Made by a program: the position numbers and the translations under genes. A stretch of DNA of 5,726 nucleotides from assembly GCA_945947685.1 (NCBI GenBank), contig CAMEYT010000030.1:1-5726 (forward strand), given 5' to 3'. Position 1 is the first letter of the stretch, and the number at the start of each line of letters is the position of its first letter. The DNA is from an uncultured Bacillota bacterium. GTDB lineage: Bacteria; Bacillota; Clostridia; Christensenellales; UBA1242. The notes beneath the pieces are model-generated. The model was not told the DNA's origin, did no database searches, and was given only the letters and a program-made list of their open reading frames with translations. Of this stretch, positions 1 through 4,642 are shown piece by piece.

Positions 1-147
1 CATTGGAATTGTTGCTAAATCGGCAATAATTAATGTTAGGACAAGTTCAAATGGTTGCATTTGTCCCAACTGTCTTTTGCCCATTAATCTAAAGAGCAAT
101 AACACTATTACATAAACTATTATACTTCTTATTACTATCGTTAACAT
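1..147 (-). CDS. DUF421/YetF-family membrane protein, N-terminal part (gene runs off the left edge)
   Basis: The 49 codons present read as a hydrophobic helix (about residues 3-20) followed by the hallmark of the DUF421 (YetF/YrbG/YcaP) family: RLMGKRQLGQ, then PFELV and IADLA ending in a Pro-Met. These are inner-membrane proteins of poorly defined function; several Bacillus members are linked to sporulation or germination. The ATG at 145-147 is chosen because family members begin about 20 residues before MGKRQ and an in-frame stop lies only seven codons upstream (169-171). No Shine-Dalgarno sequence is visible before it. The gene starts 27 bp after the flippase stop codon on the same strand, so the two are probably co-transcribed. 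As I recall, B. subtilis has the same pairing, with spoVB beside the DUF421 gene yrbG. The family call is firm; the role is unknown. Confidence 0.9.
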   Translation of the reverse strand, partial: MLTIVIRSIIVYVIVLLLFRLMGKRQLGQMQPFELVLTLIIADLATIPM

Positions 148-159
148 ACTTTTAGTATG
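145..159 (-). promoter_or_regulatory. Perfect hairpin enclosing the yetF-like start codon
   Basis: On the mRNA strand CATACT-AAA-AGTATG forms a 6-bp perfect stem with a 3-nt loop, and its last three bases are the ATG of the DUF421 gene. There is no ribosome binding site upstream. Translation of this second gene may therefore depend on ribosomes arriving from the flippase gene 27 bp upstream. The inverted repeat is seen directly; a regulatory role is inference, and short AT-rich hairpins also arise by chance. Confidence 0.35.
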
Positions 160-174
160 CTTAATTTTTTATTT

Positions 175-1701
175 TTATACGCGCCCTTCCTTTCTTTTTC
201 TAAAATTAAATCTTTGCAATAACTCTTTGGCATAATCAATATCAATAACTTTGAATATTATTGCAAGCATCAAGAAGAAAGCTCCTCCAACTAAGCATGA
301 TATAGCTAAAACAAAGAAATTAGGAATAACATTCCCCAATAGAGATGCTAAAAAGGATGTTATCGCAGTGCTTGGAATACATATTAAACTTAAAGTAATT
401 AAATGTTTAACTATCTTTATCTTAACCTTTGTTTTTCTTCTCAACATAAGAATATTTAACACGGAAGTTACAATTGTGCTTAATCCCATACCAACAGCAA
501 AAGCGTTTATCCCTATTATGCTTGGCAAAAACCAAATTGAAAGGAATAAGGCTATAGCTCCGAAAAAGTAGTTTATACAAGATTTTATTTCCATCCCAAG
601 AGAATTTAAAAGTGAAGAAGTTTTATTATTTATCCCCATTGGAAGCATTATCCACGCCGAAAATTGTAAGAGCGAACCGCTCATCAAATTATTATAAAAG
701 AAAAGTCCTATCTGCTCTCCTGCTCCCATAAATAATGGAATAAAAAAGGTGGAAATTAAAAGAGTAAACTTTATCGAATTTTCTATTCTATCCTCAATAT
801 ATTTATTATCTCCTTGTGCAAGTGCAAAGGATATTTTTGGAACTAATGCCGTCGATAAAGAACCTATCAACATTCCCGGAATAAACAATAATGGAAAGGT
901 CATTCCTATAGCGATTCCATAGAGTGAGAGAGCTTGAGCATTTGTATATCCTATAGCTACCAATCTCATTGGAATTATAAGGGCTATCAAAGGTTGAATT
1001 AAACTCCCTCCTATTCTAACTCCCGTGATTGGAGTGGATTGTTTCAGAACATTCTTATACACTTTTCCAGGACGAGATAAGCTCCCTGCATAGTAGAAAT
1101 ATAATAGAGTTACAAAAATTGCAGAAAATAGACAAGCAATAGAAAGGGACCAAGCAACGGATAAAGCACTATCCAATATAGACATTGTCCCTCCCAATAA
1201 TAAGACACACAGGAACATTCTAACAACTTGCTCATAAAATTCAGAGACACATAACGCAAAATAGTTATTATCTCCCCACATAGCACCTCTAAACACACTA
1301 TATACAGAAGAAAAAACTATTGCCGGAAGGAGTGCTATTAAAATCTCAATACAATTCCTATCCGTAAAAACATTAGAGAAAATATTCTTAAAAATTAATA
1401 TTATCAAACATAAAATTATACTTATTACAGCAGCTAAAATCAGAGAGGATGATACTAATTGACCTCTCTCTTTTTTCTGTTTTTTCTTATCAAGTTTAGC
1501 AGTCATTCGAGACACTATAAATGGAAGTCCACTTGAAACAACAGTCAGAAGAACTATAAAGACAGAAAAGGCTACTTGATATAATCCAAGCGCTTCCGCT
1601 CCAATAGTTCGAGATAAATATACTCTAAAAATAAAACCAGCGGCTCTAGTTAGGATAGAAAAGAAGGTTATTAAAAGCACCGATTTAAACAAGGATTTCA
1701 T
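175..1701 (-). CDS. spoVB: SpoVB/MurJ-family lipid flippase (MOP superfamily), 508 aa
   Basis: This is a polytopic membrane protein with roughly 14 hydrophobic segments and no soluble domain, as expected for MurJ/SpoVB-type exporters of the MOP (MATE-like) superfamily, which flip undecaprenyl-linked precursors such as lipid II. SpoVB acts in spore-cortex synthesis. The N-terminus is diagnostic: TRAAGFIFRVYLSR then IGAEALGLYQ (about residues 18-42), followed by SSGLPFIVSR (56-65) and a Lys-rich cytoplasmic loop (DKKKQKK). B. subtilis SpoVB has a very similar length. An in-frame GTG lies two codons upstream (1705-1707) but falls within the ribosome binding site, so the ATG at 1699-1701 is preferred. 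The gene heads a likely operon with the DUF421 gene. The family is certain; SpoVB rather than another MurJ-like paralogue is inferred from the N-terminus and the neighbour. Confidence 0.88.
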   Translation of the reverse strand: MKSLFKSVLLITFFSILTRAAGFIFRVYLSRTIGAEALGLYQVAFSVFIVLLTVVSSGLPFIVSRMTAKLDKKKQKKERGQLVSSSLILAAVISIILCLIILIFKNIFSNVFTDRNCIEILIALLPAIVFSSVYSVFRGAMWGDNNYFALCVSEFYEQVVRMFLCVLLLGGTMSILDSALSVAWSLSIACLFSAIFVTLLYFYYAGSLSRPGKVYKNVLKQSTPITGVRIGGSLIQPLIALIIPMRLVAIGYTNAQALSLYGIAIGMTFPLLFIPGMLIGSLSTALVPKISFALAQGDNKYIEDRIENSIKFTLLISTFFIPLFMGAGEQIGLFFYNNLMSGSLLQFSAWIMLPMGINNKTSSLLNSLGMEIKSCINYFFGAIALFLSIWFLPSIIGINAFAVGMGLSTIVTSVLNILMLRRKTKVKIKIVKHLITLSLICIPSTAITSFLASLLGNVIPNFFVLAISCLVGGAFFLMLAIIFKVIDIDYAKELLQRFNFRKRKEGRV

Positions 1702-1703
1702 TT

Positions 1704-1713
1704 TCACCTCTCC
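1704..1713 (-). promoter_or_regulatory. Ribosome binding site that fixes the flippase start
   Basis: GGAGAGGTGA on the minus strand contains GAGGTGA, a long match to the 16S anti-Shine-Dalgarno complement, with about 5 nt between GAGG and the ATG at 1701. The alternative GTG start at 1707 is made of bases belonging to this site, so it is unlikely to be used. Confidence 0.75.
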
Positions 1714-1739
1714 GTTTATTTTATTTGTCGATTTTTTGC

Positions 1740-1766
1740 TTTATACTTTTTTTGTAAGTTTAACAA
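1740..1766 (-). promoter_or_regulatory. Weak candidate promoter for the flippase operon
   Basis: Reading the minus strand, TTGTTA (1761-1766) and TATAAA (1740-1745) resemble -35 and -10 hexamers but are only 15 bp apart, below the usual 17. This would give a short leader before the ribosome binding site at 1704-1713. If a promoter lies further upstream instead, the GC-rich island would be part of the transcript. No convincing sporulation-sigma promoter was found. Confidence 0.3.
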
Positions 1767-1795
1767 AAAAAATGTCTACTTTCTATCGAAAATTG

Positions 1796-1831
1796 TAAAA
1801 ACGGGCTATTGGAAAAGCTTTACAGTTTTTA
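1796..1831. other. Stem-loop in the flippase upstream region
   Basis: TAAAAAC (1796-1802) and GTTTTTA (1825-1831) are perfect 7-base inverted arms. Inside them GGGCT (1803-1807) can pair with AGCTT (1816-1820) using two G-U pairs when the plus strand is read as RNA. No T-run follows on either strand as a canonical terminator would need. It is a possible structured leader or repeat remnant, unproven. Confidence 0.3.
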
Positions 1832-1887
1832 TCAGCGAAGCAGCCATTTAAAGAAAATTCTATAATAAAAAATCGTCGCTGTTTGAG

Positions 1888-1919
1888 TTCCCTTCGGTTA
1901 GTGATATTTCCTTCGCTTA
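1888..1919. repeat. Imperfect 13-bp direct repeat with 19-nt period
   Basis: TTCCCTTCGGTTA (1888-1900) and TTTCCTTCGCTTA (1907-1919) match at 11 of 13 positions and begin 19 nt apart; GATATT sits between them. The alternation of a TTCG core with GATATT resembles short extragenic repeats I recall from gut Clostridia. With only two degenerate copies, membership of such a family cannot be shown from this window. Confidence 0.35.
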
Positions 1920-1998
1920 AATTAAACAAAAATTTTTAATAATGTAAAATTCGAAGCATATATGCATATTTGATAAAATTTAAAAATATATATAAAAT

Positions 1999-2166
1999 AT
2001 GAAACGCGAAAATCTCTCATTTTATAGAGTAAAAAAAGGCGATACATTAAATAGTATTGCCGAAAGATATAAAATCTCTCCAACTGAAATATTAATCCAA
2101 AATATGATTGTTCCCAAAAACATTCGTGAAGGATTTGTTCTGGAAATTAGAAGTAAAATAAAATAA
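1999..2166 (+). CDS. Single-domain LysM mini-protein, 55 aa
   Basis: The whole protein is one LysM domain, a small fold that binds the N-acetylglucosamine backbone of peptidoglycan and chitin. After seven leading residues comes FYRVKKGDTLNSIAERY (8-24), the classic YxVxxGDTLxxIAxxY signature, then KISPTEILIQN (25-35) and NIREGFVLEI (41-50), which matches the closing I-x-x-G-x-x-L-x-I strand. There is no signal peptide, transmembrane segment or catalytic domain, so export or a cytosolic/forespore role is open. An in-frame TAA two codons before the ATG excludes a longer N-terminus, and no earlier part of the gene is present. No clear Shine-Dalgarno is visible; the upstream is almost pure A/T. 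It transcribes away from the flippase gene. Stand-alone LysM proteins occur in spore-formers, where LysM domains often target cortex or coat, but a spore role here is inference. Confidence 0.8.
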   Translation: MKRENLSFYRVKKGDTLNSIAERYKISPTEILIQNMIVPKNIREGFVLEIRSKIK

Positions 2167-2217
2167 ACTAAACTTGTTTAACAAAATAAATAATTGCTTT
2201 TAACAAAAACATCATAA

Positions 2218-2310
2218 TCAAGGTTTTATAATTAAAGATGTAAGAAAAACAAATATAGTTGCATTTATTATATGGTTATCTGTTGAACCAATGTAACCCT
2301 CTTTTATCAA
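2218..2310 (-). CDS. Possible 30-residue hydrophobic peptide (speculative)
   Basis: A strong ribosome binding site, GGGAGGT, lies at 2322-2328 on the minus strand in otherwise AT-rich non-coding DNA. An ORF starting at TTG (2308-2310) lies 12 nt beyond GGGAGG, a long spacing, and would encode 30 residues: a polar start (IKEGYIGSTDN) then a hydrophobic stretch (ATIFVFLTSLII) ending Lys-Pro. There is no ATG, no recognised homologue and only a poor promoter candidate downstream of the engB terminator. A GGTTA/TAACC hairpin overlaps the coding part. It could be a small membrane peptide or simply a chance match. Confidence 0.2.
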   Translation of the reverse strand: MIKEGYIGSTDNHIINATIFVFLTSLIIKP

Positions 2311-2355
2311 TATATATTCTTACCTCCCTACATATTGTATTTTTTCAATTTTATC

Positions 2356-2392
2356 AAAAAAAACAGAGCTCTTTAAATTGCAAAGCACTGTT
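2356..2392 (-). terminator. Rho-independent terminator of the SDR-engB operon
   Basis: On the minus strand AACAGTGCTTT pairs with AGAGCTCTGTT (one T-T mismatch, one G-T pair) around a 9-nt loop and runs straight into a tract of eight T. It lies 24 bp past the engB stop codon, the position expected for the operon terminator. Confidence 0.8.
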
Positions 2393-2416
2393 TATTAAAA
2401 TATTTTTTTGAGATTA

Positions 2417-3001
2417 TTACTCTTTTATTGTGTTCTCTATAAATTCCAGAATTTTTTCCTTCCCCAAACTACTTTCGCTACTATGAACAAATATCATTTC
2501 CTTACGAATATTTAATGATTTTGAAATTACTTGTAAAGATTTTGCTATTCCCGCTTTAGAAAGCTTATCCGCTTTTGTAGCTATCACAGCAAATGGAATA
2601 TTGTTATGTATCAGATAATCAATCATCATATGATCTAATTCACTGGGCTCGTGCCTAATATCAACAAGAACAAATACCAGTTTAAGTGATTGCGATAGAG
2701 CAAGGTATTCCCCAATTAAGCTTGACCATAAATCCTTTTGCCCTTTACCCACTTTTGCATAACCATATCCTGGTAAATCTACAAAACGCATTTCTCCATT
2801 TATATCAAAATAATTGACCATTTTTGTTAATCCTGGAGTTGATGATGTTTTTGCTAATTTCTTAATTCCAACTAGATTATTTATAAGACTGGACTTCCCC
2901 ACATTACTTCTTCCGACGAAAGAAATTTCAGGGACATCATCTAAGATAATTCCTCTTTTTGATACAGCGCTTGTAATATATTTTGCAGATGTAATTTTCA
3001 T
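2417..3001 (-). CDS. engB: Ribosome biogenesis GTPase EngB/YsxC, 194 aa
   Basis: This is a TRAFAC-class GTPase required for late assembly of the 50S ribosomal subunit; it is cytosolic and usually essential in Bacillota. All G motifs are intact: P-loop GRSNVGKS (30-37), the switch I region TSSTPGLT with the G2 Thr at 59, G3 DLPGYGYAKV (75-84), G4 TKAD (142-145) and G5 SSE (174-176). The PGLT and DLPGYG sequences are specific to EngB among small GTPases, and the length is normal for the family. The ATG at 2999-3001 directly abuts the stop codon of the upstream SDR gene, and its ribosome binding site (GAAGGG, 3008-3013) lies within the last SDR codons, implying translational coupling. In many Bacillota engB follows lon or clpX; here it follows an oxidoreductase gene instead. 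Confidence 0.97.
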   Translation of the reverse strand: MKITSAKYITSAVSKRGIILDDVPEISFVGRSNVGKSSLINNLVGIKKLAKTSSTPGLTKMVNYFDINGEMRFVDLPGYGYAKVGKGQKDLWSSLIGEYLALSQSLKLVFVLVDIRHEPSELDHMMIDYLIHNNIPFAVIATKADKLSKAGIAKSLQVISKSLNIRKEMIFVHSSESSLGKEKILEFIENTIKE

Positions 3002-3811
3002 TTATTTCCCTTCGTATTTTTGTTTTAATTTTTGTTGATTCATCCAAATTCCCATTGTCCATTTAGTTGGAATACATTTTACTAATCTAACTTGGGAACG
3101 AGCAACAAAGCCATAAATCGACATCTCTTTTCTATTTATAGCATCCTTCACTGCTTTTTTAATAACTTTTTCTGGATCATACATAACTACATACTTTGAA
3201 ACAACTTCTTCCGATTGTTTTGATTTTATTTTTTTCGCCCTATCAAAGAAGGCTGTTTTTGTCCAGAATGGGCAAACTGTAGTTACAGAGATTCCCTTTG
3301 GCTTTAATTCTACATTCAATGCTCTTGAATAACTAATGACAAATGCTTTAGTCGCACCATAAACTGCGATAAATGGAATTGGCTGGAAACCTGCAACTGA
3401 AGCTATTTGCACGATTCGTCCACCTTCATGCATATATGGGATTGTTGTTTCAGTCATAAACAATAATGCACGGCAGTTTAAATCAACCATATTCATACTT
3501 GTTTCAACAGGAATCTCATCATATCTTCCAAACTTGCCAAATCCACTGCAATTTACCAACCATTGAACATCTGGTTTTGCTTCCTCTAACGCCTTTTTAT
3601 AGATAGCCAAATTTTCATCAACGGTCAAATCCATATCAAAATATCTAAATTTTGTCTTTAGAGACTTTTTAACCTCTTCCATTGCATCCTTTCCGAGTCC
3701 TAATCCCCAAATCTCCTCAAATCCATTCTTGTCAAGAATTTCACAAAATTTCCTTCCCATACCAGAGGAAGCTCCTGTAATAACCGCTATTTTTTTTCCT
3801 GTTTTTGCCAT
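3002..3811 (-). CDS. Short-chain dehydrogenase/reductase (SDR family), 269 aa
   Basis: This is a classical-SDR NAD(P)-dependent oxidoreductase with a Rossmann fold. The cofactor motif TGASSGMG is at 12-19; NCSG (87-90) replaces the usual NNAG; the catalytic tetrad is Asn112, Ser138 (in IASVAG), Tyr151 and Lys155 (YGATK). The motif after strand six is PFWTKT (181-186) in place of the common PG-x-x-x-T. No Arg follows the second strand (WGLGLGKD), so NAD versus NADP preference cannot be read. About 40 C-terminal residues are basic (VRLVKCIPTKW onward) and may pack on the surface or touch the membrane. The substrate is unknown. The ATG at 3811 has a strong ribosome binding site (AAAAGGAGA, 3818-3826). 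It is the first gene of an operon with engB; the zero-gap junction suggests coupled translation, not a shared pathway. Confidence 0.92.
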   Translation of the reverse strand: MAKTGKKIAVITGASSGMGRKFCEILDKNGFEEIWGLGLGKDAMEEVKKSLKTKFRYFDMDLTVDENLAIYKKALEEAKPDVQWLVNCSGFGKFGRYDEIPVETSMNMVDLNCRALLFMTETTIPYMHEGGRIVQIASVAGFQPIPFIAVYGATKAFVISYSRALNVELKPKGISVTTVCPFWTKTAFFDRAKKIKSKQSEEVVSKYVVMYDPEKVIKKAVKDAINRKEMSIYGFVARSQVRLVKCIPTKWTMGIWMNQQKLKQKYEGK

Positions 3812-3834
3812 AATTTATCTCCTTTTATGCTGAT

Positions 3835-3864
3835 ATTTTACCATTTTTTTATAAAAAACACTAA
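3835..3864 (-). promoter_or_regulatory. Probable promoter of the SDR-engB operon
   Basis: Reading the minus strand, TGGTAAAAT (3835-3843) forms an extended -10 element (TG, one base, TAAAAT). A weak -35, TTAGTG (3859-3864), lies 18 bp upstream. Transcription would start about 20 bp before the SDR start codon, just ahead of its ribosome binding site. Confidence 0.55.
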
Positions 3865-3913
3865 TATTTTTACATATTTTTAACTTAAAATTCAATTTTT
3901 AAACAACAAATAA

Positions 3914-3942
3914 TTGATTTCCTACATATTTTCTGTTATACT
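3914..3942 (+). promoter_or_regulatory. Extended -10 sigma-A-type promoter of the Asn/Gln-rich membrane protein gene
   Basis: TTGATT (3914-3919), a 17-bp spacer and TATACT (3937-3942), preceded by TG one base away (3934-3935), make a near-consensus promoter. The start of transcription would be near 3949, immediately before the AAAGGAGA ribosome binding site (3953-3960). This placement shows that reading the gene from TTG at 3914 is wrong, because that codon would be untranscribed promoter DNA. Confidence 0.8.
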
Positions 3943-3964
3943 AATTTTAAGTAAAGGAGAAAAT

Positions 3965-4567
3965 ATGATAAATAATGAACAAAATGGAACTGTTGAAGAA
4001 ATAAAAAATCCAATTCAACAAACTCAAAATAATGAAGCTCAAAATGTTAATGAATCATCAAATCAAATAAATCAAACACAAAACATTCCACAAAACTTCC
4101 AACAACAAAATATGAAAGTATATTATGATAGCGATGGTCGTCCAATCTTCTCAGCTAACATTAATAATAATTCTGCTAATAATTCAGCTTTACCTAAAAA
4201 ACCGGAGCGCAAACCTAGAGTTGGACAATTTATTGCAGCAATTATTACTTTAATTATTGGCATAGGATTTACCGCCTTCTCTACATATTACTTTTTCTCT
4301 GTATTTATTCCAGCAAATAGTGAAGGAAGTGACCTTAAATCCGCTCTCACGTTTATACTGTATTTGATATCAGGATTAGGTATCTTAATAGGATTCCCTG
4401 GTTTCGCATTATCTATTGCATCATTAGTTTGTTCGTGTTTCTCGGTTCACTCAAGCAAGAAAGGAATAAAAATAGTTTCTGGCTTCATAATCTTCTTTTC
4501 AATAGTAACCATTGTCATTGGATTAGCCCTTCCTTTCATACTTCTAATTTCAAGTTCATCAACATAA
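3965..4567 (+). CDS. Asn/Gln-rich N-terminus, four-helix membrane protein of unknown function, 200 aa
   Basis: I do not recognise a named family. Residues 1-50 contain 25 Asn or Gln and are surely disordered. A small conserved-looking element, KVYYDSDGRPIFS (51-63), and a basic stretch (PKKPERKPR, 78-86) follow. Then come probable membrane helices at about 88-116, 126-144, 145-161 and 168-195, ending in a run of Ser. By the positive-inside rule the disordered tail should be cytoplasmic. The ATG at 3965 is chosen because AAAGGAGA precedes it by 4 nt and the promoter overlaps any longer reading. It has its own promoter and terminator, so it is monocistronic. The layout (low-complexity tail plus short multi-helix domain) is common among uncharacterised Clostridia proteins of DUF4190-like or similar type; that resemblance is only architectural. 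Confidence 0.85.
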   Translation: MINNEQNGTVEEIKNPIQQTQNNEAQNVNESSNQINQTQNIPQNFQQQNMKVYYDSDGRPIFSANINNNSANNSALPKKPERKPRVGQFIAAIITLIIGIGFTAFSTYYFFSVFIPANSEGSDLKSALTFILYLISGLGILIGFPGFALSIASLVCSCFSVHSSKKGIKIVSGFIIFFSIVTIVIGLALPFILLISSSST

Positions 4568-4609
4568 AGAATATAATTTGAACTATTAAAATTTTAATTT
4601 AAATTGATT

Positions 4610-4642
4610 AAAAAAACTTAGCTTTTAGCTAAGTCTTTTTTT
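4610..4642. terminator. Bidirectional rho-independent terminator between convergent genes
   Basis: ACTTAGC (4616-4622) and GCTAAGT (4628-4634) form a perfect 7-bp stem with a 5-nt loop. A run of seven T follows on the plus strand (4636-4642) and a run of seven A precedes it (4610-4616), giving a T-tract on the minus strand too. It serves both the plus-strand gene ending at 4567 and the minus-strand gene ending at 4641. The plus-strand T-tract overlaps the stop codon of the minus-strand gene by 2 bp. Confidence 0.9.

Larger units (their letters stand above)
1702..1998. other. Divergent intergenic region with a GC-rich island
   Basis: Almost 300 bp separate the flippase gene (minus) from the LysM gene (plus). 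By hand count, 1801-1920 is about 36% G+C (43 of 120), whereas the 60 bp on either side are about 18% (1741-1800) and 15% (1921-1980). The island holds a stem-loop (1796-1831) and a 19-nt-period imperfect repeat (1888-1919). Two overlapping 10-bp palindromes, GCATATATGC (1956-1965) and ATATGCATAT (1960-1969), lie 30-43 bp before the LysM start. No ORF of credible size and no riboswitch class I know is visible. It may be a 5' leader of the flippase gene or the remains of an extragenic repeat. Confidence 0.5.
2167..2416. other. Convergent intergenic region between lysM-like gene and engB
   Basis: This AT-rich stretch has no large ORF on either strand. It contains the engB terminator (2356-2392) and a possible short peptide gene on the minus strand (2218-2310). 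No T-tailed hairpin suitable for terminating the LysM transcript was found; the stop-proximal TAAAC/GTTTA pairing (2164-2180) is short and lacks a T-run. Confidence 0.5.

Noticed and set aside
251..571. 106-codon ORF on the plus strand
   Set aside because: It lies wholly within the flippase gene on the opposite strand, reads as basic low-complexity sequence, and has no recognisable domain.
1110..1298. 62-codon ORF on the minus strand
   Set aside because: It is an out-of-frame shadow of the flippase gene, whose frame has clear family motifs on both sides.
1705..1707. GTG start for the flippase
   Set aside because: These bases form part of the ribosome binding site serving the ATG at 1699-1701.
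1702..1998. Known riboswitch or T-box in the flippase leader
   Set aside because: No T-box sequence, c-di-GMP, preQ1 or other motif I know could be matched, and no terminator/antiterminator pair was found.
1963..1998. Sporulation-sigma promoter for the LysM gene (TGCATATT as a sigma-E-like -35)
   Set aside because: The matching -10 would be only poly-AT; too many such matches are expected in this composition.
2167..2200. Terminator for the LysM gene
   Set aside because: Only a 5-bp TAAAC/GTTTA pairing without a T-tract is present.
2814..3038. 74-codon ORF on the plus strand
   Set aside because: It is antisense to the P-loop region of engB and has no independent support.
3914..3964. Upstream extension of the Asn/Gln-rich protein to a TTG start
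   Set aside because: The extension overlaps the -35 and -10 elements of the gene's own promoter and has no ribosome binding site; the ATG at 3965 has one.
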